Assembly: GCA_016235805.1 (NCBI GenBank)
Contig: JACRIY010000097.1
Coordinates: 1 to 64,000, forward strand
Length of the DNA stretch: 64,000 nt
DNA from: Rhodocyclales bacterium
GTDB lineage: Bacteria; Pseudomonadota; Gammaproteobacteria; Burkholderiales; Rhodocyclaceae
Direction of reading: 5' to 3'
Shown piece after piece: positions 17,842-24,915 of the stretch; positions within the stretch are counted from its first letter, which is position 1, and every line of letters begins with the position of its first letter. The translations under genes and the position numbers were made by a program. The notes under the pieces are model-generated. The model saw nothing but the letters and a program-made list of their open reading frames with translations, did not search any database and was not told the DNA's origin.

Positions 17842-18270
17842 CTACAGCGGGTGCGTGTCCAGGAGTTCCTGCAGCGAAGTCCCGGCGGGGAGCTGCGGGG
17901 GCTCGGCGGTCCTGCGCTCAGCGACGGCGCCGGCCTTCTCGTGCTGCTCGAACCACATGAGCTCGTACCGCGCGATCGGATCCCAATGCTCAGGGATGCA
18001 GCGTTCGACGTTGAACGCGAACTCGCACGATGCCTCGGCGGCTGCACCGCGCGAGTCATAGCCGACGCTTACCTCGTAGTAGGCGCCAAAGTCATGGGGA
18101 TGGCGGCGAACCGCGTAGCGGACGCTCAAGCCTTCGGGTACCGGAAACAAGCGCTGCAACATGCGCGTGTAGACCGCGCACTCGCGCTGCGCGCGTGCTT
18201 CGTAGCCATCCGAGCCGACTTGCGCGCAGCTCTCGCCGGCGGGCACAGGCCCCAGATCGATGTATTGCAT
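17842..18270 (-). CDS. unknown protein
   Basis: This 142-residue protein has a good ribosome site (AAAGGAGAACC). The N-terminal half contains three cysteines and aromatic residues (RYAVRRHPHDFGAYYEVSVGY). The C-terminal half is acidic and proline-containing. No family was recognised. It lies in a leftward array of small genes and is separated from the next by the terminator-like hairpin at 17761. Confidence 0.6.
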   Translation of the reverse strand: MQYIDLGPVPAGESCAQVGSDGYEARAQRECAVYTRMLQRLFPVPEGLSVRYAVRRHPHDFGAYYEVSVGYDSRGAAAEASCEFAFNVERCIPEHWDPIARYELMWFEQHEKAGAVAERRTAEPPQLPAGTSLQELLDTHPL

Positions 18271-18300
18271 GGTTCTCCTTTCTGCGCCGTGTCGGGCAGC

Positions 18301-18495
18301 TCACCGCAGCCCGAGTGCAGCCGCAGCTTCTTCGTTGGAAAGGAACAGGTCACCTTGCACGTCGTAGTAGGCGTGCTCGCCGGTGACCCGGTTCCACATG
18401 TAGAGCAGGACCTGCCCAGAGCGGGCACGAAACGGCGTCTCGGTGCCGCCGCAAGCGGGTAGCCACTCGCCGTTGCTGGTATCGGTCAGCTGCAT
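18301..18495 (-). CDS. unknown small protein
   Basis: This 64-residue frame starts inside the 3' end of the previous leftward gene (10-base overlap), which suggests coupling. It contains WNRVTGEHAYYDVQGDLFLS, a compact beta-like segment, and a helical C-terminus. I do not recognise it. Confidence 0.5.
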   Translation of the reverse strand: MQLTDTSNGEWLPACGGTETPFRARSGQVLLYMWNRVTGEHAYYDVQGDLFLSNEEAAAALGLR

Positions 18496-18698
18496 TCGCG
18501 GTAGTCCTCATGGATCTGTTCCATGCGGGTTCGCAAGCCGGCGTTGCGCAGGCGCTCACCGAGGTCGTTGACCCTCAGCGCGGCGTTCAGCCGGTCCTCG
18601 AGTTCAAGTGCGTCGAGGTACTCGACATACGCGTCCTCGTACTGTTCGACGAGGGTGTCCGCGCTGCGTTGGCCCGCGACTTCCGTCTGAGTCGACAT
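18486..18698 (-). CDS. unknown small acidic helical protein
   Basis: This 70-residue protein is rich in Glu, Asp and Leu (VEQYEDAYVEYLDALELEDR) and predicted largely helical, possibly a coiled coil or DNA-mimic-like. ATG 18698 follows ATGGAGAACATC, so the GGAG sits seven bases upstream; an earlier in-frame ATG (18710) overlaps this site. The function is unknown. Confidence 0.55.
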   Translation of the reverse strand: MSTQTEVAGQRSADTLVEQYEDAYVEYLDALELEDRLNAALRVNDLGERLRNAGLRTRMEQIHEDYRECS

Positions 18699-18717
18699 GA
18701 TGTTCTCCATTGCAGTT

Positions 18718-18761
18718 GGGGACGCGCGGCCCAAGCGGGCGTTGCGCCCCCATGCGGGGTT
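18718..18761 (-). promoter_or_regulatory. hairpin leader upstream of the 18698 gene
   Basis: Read leftward: AACCCCGCAT, then an 8-bp stem GGGGGCGC/GCGCGTCCC (one G-T pair) whose loop holds an inner GCCC-GCTT-GGGC hairpin. It begins in the stop codon of the preceding gene and ends 20 bases before the start. It shares the AACCC-lead plus stem layout with the leaders at 19362, 37231, 38387 and 39026. Confidence 0.4.
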
Positions 18762-19029
18762 AGGTGGATGAGATCAAGCCCATCGCGATCGCGTACTGGA
18801 CGGCGTGAGGCTGCCAGTCCGAGCTGCACGGTCGTGGGATGCGAGGCGTCGTCAAGAAGCCATCCTCGACCGCTTGCGCGACGGCCTCGTCCCAGAGGTC
18901 GAACACCTCTCGACCGTCAGGCGTCTCCAGCCTGATGTTGGCGCGGTCGCGCTCGAACCAGGTGAAGCAGACATAGTCGCGGGCTCCGATCTTCGTGAAC
19001 TGGCCGGTTGTCGTTTGTCGTTCGCCCAT
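18760..19029 (-). CDS. unknown protein
   Basis: This 89-residue protein starts MGERQTTTGQF and contains DYVCFTWFERDRANIRLETPDG, a likely beta-sheet segment, then a helical end. No family was recognised. The start lies two bases downstream of the 19032 gene stop, so the two are probably translated from one message. Confidence 0.5.
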   Translation of the reverse strand: MGERQTTTGQFTKIGARDYVCFTWFERDRANIRLETPDGREVFDLWDEAVAQAVEDGFLTTPRIPRPCSSDWQPHAVQYAIAMGLISST

Positions 19030-19031
19030 GG

Positions 19032-19250
19032 CTACACCCCGTAGAACCGCCGCACGTAGCGGCGCCTCTGAGCGAAGGGTGCGCCTTGCGTCACGGACAG
19101 CGGCGCGGAGTGCACCAGCCAGCGCAGGGCTGCTTCACGCAGCAGCGGCGGATACCGCTTCTCTCGAACAATGTCCTGCAGTGCCTCCGGCTGTTGCCGG
19201 GACAAGCCGTGGACGAAGGTGATCAACCGGGTGAGTCGTCTCGTCAGCAT
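19032..19250 (-). CDS. unknown small basic protein
   Basis: This is a 72-residue, arginine-rich, helical protein (start MLTRRLTRLI; AGAGGGGAACGGCC upstream). It is the second frame of the leftward array after the short leader frame at 19263-19331. No family was recognised; nucleic-acid binding would fit the composition but is a guess. Confidence 0.5.
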   Translation of the reverse strand: MLTRRLTRLITFVHGLSRQQPEALQDIVREKRYPPLLREAALRWLVHSAPLSVTQGAPFAQRRRYVRRFYGV

Positions 19251-19262
19251 GGCCGTTCCCCT

Positions 19263-19331
19263 CTAGTCCAGCGGAACAGCACACGCGCTGCGGAGCGAGA
19301 CGGGGAAAACCAAGTTGGTTGCGCTGTTCAT
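19263..19331 (-). CDS. possible short leader peptide of the leftward array
   Basis: A 22-residue frame starts ATG 19331 behind AAAGGACTGACAC, a strong ribosome site. It ends 12 bases before the start of the 19250 gene. The strong site with so short a product fits a leader peptide or microprotein. No homology is known to me. Confidence 0.3.
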   Translation of the reverse strand: MNSATNLVFPVSLRSACAVPLD

Positions 19332-19361
19332 GTGTCAGTCCTTTCGAATGAACATGAGCGT

Positions 19362-19407
19362 GGGCGCACCAACGCCCGTTCGGGAGTTGCGCCCGAGCTC
19401 GGGGTTG
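19362..19407 (-). promoter_or_regulatory. hairpin leader at the head of the leftward array
   Basis: Read leftward: CAACCCCGAGCTC, a 7-bp stem GGGCGCA/TGCGCCC, and a loop with CCC-GAAC-GGG then CGTTGG. The loop CGGGCGTTG can pair with the opening CAACCCCG with one bulge, giving a possible pseudoknot. It ends about 30 bases before the leader-peptide ATG. Confidence 0.4.
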
Positions 19408-19500
19408 TGGTGACGCAGGCGAAGGCCTGCGGGGTGTCGCTCGCGGATGCGAGGTTCAGTGCTGGGAGCGCCGAGCCCTGTGTGAAGGGCTTGCGTCTGT

Positions 19501-19660
19501 GGCCCGCCGTGGCGGGTCGATCCTGGTGCGGGTCACGACCGCTAACGCCGCATCGCTGCGGGTGGCCCGGGAGGGCCGGCGAGATTCGCCAGATGCGCCA
19601 CAAGTATGGCGCGCACCCCGCGCCTCCGCAAGGCTGAGGCGATGTCGCATGTGCACTTGG
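19501..19660 (+). ncRNA. conserved structured RNA, copy B (radC-motif-like candidate)
   Basis: Stem 1 is GGCCCGC/GCGGGTC with a CGTG loop (19501-19518). The conserved block (19526-19549) differs from copies A and C at three bases. Stem 2 is GGCCC/GGGCC with a GGGA tetraloop (19564-19577). CGCCAGATGCG (19587) and TCGCATGTGCA (19645) follow at nearly the same spacing as copy A. The stem bases differ from A and C but still pair. The next gene is a methylase-like protein, as expected of the radC RNA motif. A homology search was not possible here. Confidence 0.55.
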
Positions 19661-19728
19661 CTACCCGTCAGCGTTCCTTGAACCCTCGGAACGTCGCTGG
19701 AGCATGGCTGCGTCACTTGGAGAACGCC

Positions 19729-20601
19729 ATGCCAGGCAACGCCGCCGAATCGTGCCACCACCGCACCTTCACCGACATTGCTCGCGATCGCGCACTGCAA
19801 GGGCTCGTCGACGCGTGCGTGCGCGTTGGCAAGTACCAGCCTGGAGAGCTGCTGGGATGGCTGGTCGACGACGTGCTGGCCGACTTCGGCGTGCCGAAGG
19901 AGGCTCCCGCGCCTGACGACGTTCGCGAATGGCTTCGTTCGGCGGCGGCTGTCTACGCCGACCTCGTGGCCCGTTTTCCCTTCGTCGACGTGCTCGGTCT
20001 CGTGTACCAGAGCATCGGGTCGCGTGGGCACCGAGGTGCGTTGGGTCAGTTCTTCACGCCGCCCAGCGTCAGCGCGCTGATCGGGTCGATGCTGGCTGGC
20101 GGTGCGGACTTGCCGGCAGATGGACGCTTGCTGAGGGCTTGCGAGCCGGCATGCGGCAGCGGCGCCCTCCTTCTGGCGTTCATGCAGGCGCAGATGGATG
20201 CTCGCGGCCCCAGCGCACTGCGCAGTTGGTCGATCTCCGCCATCGACTTGGACGTGCTCTGCGCTCGCATGTGCGCGGCCCAGGTGCTGGCGAACCTGTT
20301 GCTCCAACGGATCGAGCTGGGGGAACTCGTCGTTTATCGCGGCAACGCCCTCGGCCCACGAAGTGGTCTATCCGTGGTGATCCACACGACGGTGGCCGAC
20401 CTCACGCCAGATGTGGTGCTGCCGGCGCTTCACCCGAGCCGAGTCGCCGCGCTCCGTGCGGTGGTCGAGGCACACGATGGTTCGACGGATCGCGTGGCAC
20501 GCGACGTGGCGAAGGCAAGCCCGGCGCCCACCAAGCAGGCGGTCCGCGCGCACAGCGATCAAGCACACAGCACCGAGGTCGATCTGTTCGCGGGCTGCTG
20601 A
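19729..20601 (+). CDS. HsdM-like N6-adenine methylase domain protein, catalytic motif not seen
   Basis: This 290-residue protein resembles the N6_Mtase core of type I modification subunits. GQFFTPPSVSALI is near residue 106 and SAM motif I, ACEPACGSGALLLAF, near 138. A later AIDLDVLCARM could be motif II. No NPPY/DPPY motif IV can be found after it, and the protein ends in a linker-like Ser/Ala/Lys tail. It may therefore bind SAM without methylating, or act in anti-restriction. ATG 19729 is chosen for GGAG seven bases upstream; ATGs at 19606 and 19642 lack good sites. It lies between RNA copy B and the PRTRC ParB gene. Confidence 0.6.
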   Translation: MPGNAAESCHHRTFTDIARDRALQGLVDACVRVGKYQPGELLGWLVDDVLADFGVPKEAPAPDDVREWLRSAAAVYADLVARFPFVDVLGLVYQSIGSRGHRGALGQFFTPPSVSALIGSMLAGGADLPADGRLLRACEPACGSGALLLAFMQAQMDARGPSALRSWSISAIDLDVLCARMCAAQVLANLLLQRIELGELVVYRGNALGPRSGLSVVIHTTVADLTPDVVLPALHPSRVAALRAVVEAHDGSTDRVARDVAKASPAPTKQAVRAHSDQAHSTEVDLFAGC

Positions 20602-20676
20602 CGAGGGTTGAAGCGGACACCCCGCGAAGGAACATGGTCGGGCGCCATCAGAAGGGCGCAGTCATCAGGAGCCCAT

Positions 20677-22455
20677 ATGCAATTGACAGAGCAACCAACC
20701 GTCAAGGTTCGGCTCATCCACTCGGGCAAGAACTACCGCAAGCGGTTCTCCGCCGAAGCGCTGGCCGACTTGCAGGAGCAGATCAAGGCGGCCGGTGGCG
20801 TGCTGGAGCCGATCGTGGTCCGGCCCCACCCCTCCATCGAAGGTGAATACGAGATCATCGCCGGCGAGCGCCGGTGGCGAGCGGCCAAGGCGCTGTTCGG
20901 CGATGACTACGACATGCCCATCGTCGTCCGCGATGCGACTGACGCGGAAGCGCGCGCGCTCGGGATCATCGAGAACAGCGGAAGAGAAGACACGTCGGAA
21001 GTCGAAGAGGCGCAGGGCGCCGCCGACCTTCTCACGTACAACAACGGCGACAAGGAGGCGACGGCTCGCCAGCTCGGCTGGAAGCCGGAACTGCTGGAGC
21101 GGCGCCTGCTGCTGCTGAACTGCGCAGCCGAAGTGCAGGATGCCCTGATCGAAGAACGGATCAAGCTGGGGCATGCCGAATTGCTGTCCGGCCTTCCGCA
21201 TGACCGCCAGATCAAGGTGCTTGCGATGGTCCTGGAGCACAAGGCGCCCGTGGAAGTGCTGCGCAAGCAACTCGGGCAGTTCGCGCGCCGGCTGTCGGAG
21301 GCCATCTTCGACACCGCGGAGTGCGTCAGCTGCCCTCACAACTCGGCGCAGCAGGCGGCCCTGTTCGACGAGTCCATCGGCGATGGCTTTTGCCAACATC
21401 CCTCCCACTACGAGGAGCTGACCTTCGCCAAGCTGGAAGAGCAGGCCACCCCGCTGCGCGAGCGTTACCAGGTGGTGCGCATCTATCGCGCGGCCGACGG
21501 TTTCCAGCCGCTGCACCTCAAAGCCGACGGCGAGGTCGGCGTCGGGGACGAGCAGTACGCCTCGTGCAAGTCCTGCGCGAACTTCGGCTGTGCCGTCTCG
21601 GCCGTCGCAGGCAGCTACGGCACTGTCGCCGAACCCCTGTGCTTCGATGCCCAGTGCCACTCAAAGAAGGTTCTGGATCGCCGTCGCGCCGAGCGCGAAG
21701 CCCGCAAGGCGAAGGAGGCAGGCCCGGCGCCCGCACCAGCATCCGAGGGAGCCAGTCTGCCCACGAAGGCAGCGGCCAAGAAGCCGAGCAACCACACGCC
21801 GCCGCGCGTGACCGAGTTTCGCGAACAGCAGTGGCGCCGGTGGGTCGCGAACCACCTGATGGGCCAGCCGGATCGCAACCACCGGGTGCTGTCGGCGTTG
21901 ATCGCGTCGAGCACGCTGCAGGCCTTCCACAGCGGCAAGTTCGTGGAGGCGGCCTGCAAGCTGGCGAGCCCCGCCAAGGTCGGCAGCAACACGTTCAAGG
22001 CGGCGCTGGAGCAGGCCGATGCGTTCGGAACCGACAGCCTTCCGAGGATCGTGCAGGCGGTGACCGCGTCCGCCGCGTTCGGCATTGACGTGGCCGGGCT
22101 GGAAGTGCTGCTGAACTACCTGGAGGTGGACGAGGCCAAGCACTTCACCCTGAACAGCGAGTACCTCGAACTGCTGACGGTGAGCGAACTGGAGGCCCTG
22201 GCTGAAGAACTGAAGCTGCGCAAGGCGATGGGCGATGCAGCCTTCAAGAAGGCCAAGGCTGGCGCAAAGCCGAAGTTCATTGAAGCGCTGCTGCACGTCG
22301 ATGGGTTCACCTACGCCGGCGCGGTGCCGAGGGCGATCCGCTATCCCCGCAAGAAGCTGCGCACCGCAGCGTCCGGTCGCGAGGCGGGGCAATCGGACGG
22401 CGCGAGCCGGCAGGTCGAGACCGGAGAGCCGGCAGAGGCGGAAGCTGCGGCCTAG
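20677..22455 (+). CDS. PRTRC system ParB family protein
   Basis: This 592-residue protein has a ParB/Spo0J nuclease-like N-terminal domain (residues about 5-110) with IVVRPHPSIEGEYEIIAGERRWRAAK and ARALGIIENSGRED. A helix-turn-helix region follows (about 115-175, ATARQLGWKPELLERRL). The middle has a cysteine cluster (CVSCPHN near 217 and CKSCANFGC near 296). It is the ParB component of the ParB-related, ThiF-related cassette. It probably binds DNA, and CTP binding is possible by family. ATG 20677 follows AGGAGCCCAT. The downstream genes E, C, F, B, A and ThiF complete the cassette. Confidence 0.8.
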   Translation: MQLTEQPTVKVRLIHSGKNYRKRFSAEALADLQEQIKAAGGVLEPIVVRPHPSIEGEYEIIAGERRWRAAKALFGDDYDMPIVVRDATDAEARALGIIENSGREDTSEVEEAQGAADLLTYNNGDKEATARQLGWKPELLERRLLLLNCAAEVQDALIEERIKLGHAELLSGLPHDRQIKVLAMVLEHKAPVEVLRKQLGQFARRLSEAIFDTAECVSCPHNSAQQAALFDESIGDGFCQHPSHYEELTFAKLEEQATPLRERYQVVRIYRAADGFQPLHLKADGEVGVGDEQYASCKSCANFGCAVSAVAGSYGTVAEPLCFDAQCHSKKVLDRRRAEREARKAKEAGPAPAPASEGASLPTKAAAKKPSNHTPPRVTEFREQQWRRWVANHLMGQPDRNHRVLSALIASSTLQAFHSGKFVEAACKLASPAKVGSNTFKAALEQADAFGTDSLPRIVQAVTASAAFGIDVAGLEVLLNYLEVDEAKHFTLNSEYLELLTVSELEALAEELKLRKAMGDAAFKKAKAGAKPKFIEALLHVDGFTYAGAVPRAIRYPRKKLRTAASGREAGQSDGASRQVETGEPAEAEAAA

Positions 22456-22462
22456 ACACCAA

Positions 22463-22502
22463 GAGGGGCGGCCATAGCATGAGTTTCAGAGGGTCGCCCC
22501 TC
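22463..22502 (+). promoter_or_regulatory. hairpin between PRTRC parB and E
   Basis: An 8-bp stem GAGGGGCG/CGCCCCTC encloses a 24-base loop. It starts eight bases after the parB stop and is followed by GACCCCAACGCCC, without a T-run. It could be a processing or attenuation structure separating parB from the rest of the cassette. Confidence 0.35.
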
Positions 22503-22532
22503 GACCCCAACGCCCACCAGGAGTGAATCGAA

Positions 22533-23021
22533 ATGAGCATGTTCGAAGAGCTATACCAACTTGCGCTTGGCGCCACGCTCACGCTGACGATCAGCGCGGA
22601 CGAGCGCAGCGGCAAGTTGACTGTCAACGTCATCCCGAAGCCGAAGGCAGATCATGGCGAGGCGGCCCTGTCCACCCCGCTGAGCCTCACCGCCGCGCCG
22701 GCCGAGTTCGACGGCAGCTTCGTCAGCGTGCTGAGCGGATACCGCAGCGAGCACCGCAGTTTGGCCGAGCAGGCCGAAGCGACGAAGGATCTGCTGAGCG
22801 CCGCGAAGACCGCATCGGCGAACAAGGCACGCGGCGCGGTCGCCAAGGCGAGCGCCAAGCCGGCGCCCAAGGCCGTTGGCAGTCGCGACGATCCGGACGT
22901 TGACGACGAGAGCGGCGGCAGCGAAGCCGGCGAGGCAGCGTCCGAGTCGCGCACCGAGCCGGCGGCCACCGGCGACACGACACAAGCGCAGCCGGCGTCG
23001 GAGCCGCTGCTGTTCGGTTGA
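22533..23021 (+). CDS. PRTRC system protein E
   Basis: This 162-residue protein has the family N-terminus: MSMFEELYQLALGATLTLTI, then VNVIPKPK and PLSLTAAPAEFD. The C-terminal half is a low-complexity Ala/Ser/Lys/Glu linker. PRTRC protein E is found in these cassettes but has no established biochemical role. The start has CAGGAG nine bases upstream; a second ATG at 22539 is possible. It is followed closely by gene C. Confidence 0.8.
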   Translation: MSMFEELYQLALGATLTLTISADERSGKLTVNVIPKPKADHGEAALSTPLSLTAAPAEFDGSFVSVLSGYRSEHRSLAEQAEATKDLLSAAKTASANKARGAVAKASAKPAPKAVGSRDDPDVDDESGGSEAGEAASESRTEPAATGDTTQAQPASEPLLFG

Positions 23022-23031
23022 GGGGAGCGCG

Positions 23032-23238
23032 ATGGCAATCGAAGTCAAGGCGATCACGCGCCGCTACCTCTACAACGGCGTCACGCTCCCGGACATTCCG
23101 GGCATGGAGCCGAAGGAGGTTCGGGACGTCTACAGCGCGCAATACCCTGAACTGGTCAGCGCGGAAATCGAACTCGGTGGGGTGGTCAATGGCGTCCAGG
23201 AAGTCACCTTCAAGCGCGCGGTCGGCACCAAAGGCTGA
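23032..23238 (+). CDS. PRTRC system protein C, candidate ubiquitin-like polypeptide
   Basis: This 68-residue protein carries the conserved pattern RRYLYNGVTLPDIPG, then EVRDVYSAQYPEL, and ends FKRAVGTKG. It is PRTRC protein C. Its size, beta-rich pattern and C-terminal glycine make it a plausible ubiquitin-like modifier for the E1-like ThiF and E2-like protein B encoded downstream. This is inference from layout and my memory of comparative work on prokaryotic ubiquitin-like systems. GGGGAG lies five bases before the ATG. Confidence 0.75.
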   Translation: MAIEVKAITRRYLYNGVTLPDIPGMEPKEVRDVYSAQYPELVSAEIELGGVVNGVQEVTFKRAVGTKG

Positions 23239-23449
23239 ACCGCCGTTCCTTGCCGCGCTGGCCCGGGCCGCGCGCGGCCCGGCGCCGGGGACGCTGCTCG
23301 CAGAAGCCCAAGCCGCTGTGCGCTCCTCGCAGACACAGCGCGTCTACAGCGTGCTGTTGCGCGAGGCGCGCGACGTCCGCCAGGTGGAACGATCGCACAG
23401 GCGCAACCGCATGACCGTGCCGCCCTTGAGCCTTCCTCCGGTCGCATGA
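23189..23449 (+). CDS. possible small basic protein between PRTRC C and F
   Basis: A frame of 86 residues starts inside gene C in another register. It ends with a stop overlapping the start of protein F (ATGA). The later part is Ala/Arg-rich (LAEAQAAVRSSQTQRVYSVLL) and looks like a real helical protein. The exact stop/start overlap supports translation. The true start could be later, near the end of gene C. Confidence 0.45.
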   Translation: MASRKSPSSARSAPKAEPPFLAALARAARGPAPGTLLAEAQAAVRSSQTQRVYSVLLREARDVRQVERSHRRNRMTVPPLSLPPVA

Positions 23450-23777
23450 TGCAAGCGTTTCAATTGCCCGCCTTCGCGGACGCCATTCCCTGTCAGCTTT
23501 TGCCCTCCTCGGCCAACGCATGCACCGCGCTGTTGGCGCGCCGGCTCTATGAGGCGCAGATCATTCCGCACGACGCGCCTCCTCGTGCGGCACACGAGCC
23601 GCTCCAGACAGCGAAGAAGCACCTGATGCGCTGGATCGAGCAGCAGGTCGCCGGAATGCAGTGCCTCACGCTGCATGTCCGATTGGTGATGGGCAAGGCC
23701 GACGAGGAGTTCACGGGGCGGCCGTCCGGCCAGGGCATGGTCACCTCGCTGTGGTCCAGCGAGTGCGAGCCCTTCAC
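23446..23777 (+). pseudogene. PRTRC system protein F, 5' part, interrupted by IS21
   Basis: The first about 110 codons of PRTRC protein F (MMQAFQLPAF..., then QQVAGMQCLTLHVRLVMG) end at the IS21 insertion. The gene resumes in the correct register at 26655. Removing the IS and one copy of the 6-bp duplication CTTCAC restores a 340-codon frame through EPFTVGPAL. As it stands the product is truncated and picks up IS-derived residues. Genes B, A and ThiF lie downstream, so expression of the rest of the cassette may be affected. Confidence 0.8.
23772..23777. repeat. IS21 target site duplication, left copy
   Basis: CTTCAC directly precedes the IS21 left end; the second copy is at 26649-26654 directly after the right end. 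Confidence 0.85.
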
Positions 23778-23935
23778 TGCGCATTCCGCTGATCGCGGAC
23801 ACCCATTCCAAGCTGATCGCGGACAGCGTTCCGGGCGATCGCGGACACCCTGGGTGAGATGCCTGAGTGACGGCCCGGATGGTAGAGCAACCGTCCGCCA
23901 TCAGCGTGGAACGCTGTCCGCCATCAGCGCGGAGC
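23778..23935. repeat. IS21 left-end repeat array
   Basis: Repeats of the type GATCGCGGACA with neighbouring ATTCC/GTTCC occur three times (23790-23850). Two more copies in the other orientation (GTCCGCCATCAGCG) follow at about 23890-23930. Such multiple terminal repeats are the transposase binding sites of IS21-family elements, not CRISPR repeats. Confidence 0.75.
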
Positions 23936-24128
23936 GAGGCCAGCCGGGTTATCCACGCGGCGCCCTGGCGCCGGGTGGGTAACCCGGTGCCGAAGGCGTT
24001 CTGCTGGGTGTGGATGTGCAGCCGATTTCAGCCTTGTCCACGGCGGCGGCGGCGCTTGCGACGCTACGCCGCCGCGGTGGGCAAGGCGGTGCCCGAAGCG
24101 GCGCTGGGGTAGCGTGCCTCGGATGCCG

Positions 24129-24866
24129 TCAGGCTTGCGGCCTGGCCCGGCGCAGCGACTCGCCCTTGAGCGCGATGGTGTGCGCGCCATGCAGCAGCCG
24201 GTCCATGATGGCGTCGGCGATGGTGGGCTCGTCGAGCCACTGGTGCCAGGCGCTGGTGGGCAACTGGCTGGTGATCAGCGTGCTGCGGCAGCCGACCCGG
24301 TCGTCCAGCAGTTCCAGCAGGTCCTGGCGCTCCTGGGCGGCGATGGGAGCGATGGCCAGGTCGTCGAGCACGAGGACATCCAGCCGCGCCAATGCGGCAA
24401 GCCGGCGGCTGAAGCTGCCGTCGCCGTGGGCCACCTGCAACTCCTGCAGCAGCCGCGTGGCGCGTGCGTAGAGCACGCTGAAGCCCCGGCGTGCAGCCTG
24501 CTGCGCCAGGGCACATCCGAGCCAAGTCTTGCCGCAGCCGGTGGCCCCCGTGATCAGGACGTTGCGGCCGTGGCGGATCCAGTCGCCCTCGGCCAAGGAT
24601 GTGACGAGGTGGCGGTCCAGGCCTCGGCCGGCACGCCAGTCGATGTCCTCGATGCAGGCGCTGCTGACCTTGAGCTTGGCGGCCTTCAGCAGCCGCGCCA
24701 CGCGCTTGCCGTCGCGCCAGTCGAGCTCGCGCTGCACCAGCAGCGCCAGGCGTTGTTCGAAGGGCAGCGCTGCGGCGGCGGCCTGGGTAGCGGTGTCGTT
24801 GAGCGCGGCGATCATGCCGTCCAGGCGCAGGCCGCGCAGTTGGTCCAGGGTTTGTTGGTGAAGCAT
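24129..24866 (-). CDS. istB: IS21 family helper ATPase IstB
   Basis: This 245-residue AAA+ ATPase has Walker A GATGCGKTW near residue 105 and Walker B LVLDDLAI near 166. The N-terminal DQLRGLRLDGM is typical of IstB. IstB assists the IstA transposase in target selection and complex assembly. It lies 49 bases downstream of istA and appears intact. Confidence 0.92.
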   Translation of the reverse strand: MLHQQTLDQLRGLRLDGMIAALNDTATQAAAAALPFEQRLALLVQRELDWRDGKRVARLLKAAKLKVSSACIEDIDWRAGRGLDRHLVTSLAEGDWIRHGRNVLITGATGCGKTWLGCALAQQAARRGFSVLYARATRLLQELQVAHGDGSFSRRLAALARLDVLVLDDLAIAPIAAQERQDLLELLDDRVGCRSTLITSQLPTSAWHQWLDEPTIADAIMDRLLHGAHTIALKGESLRRARPQA

Positions 24867-24915
24867 GCTGGGTTCGTCTCGAGGGGATGGGTAGGGGCGG
24901 TCGGTGCGCCGTGCA

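Noticed and set aside
23778..23935. Repeated GTCCGCCATCAGCG units that could suggest a CRISPR array
   Set aside because: The repeats are short, unevenly spaced, in two orientations and located at both ends of an IS21 element; they are transposase binding sites.
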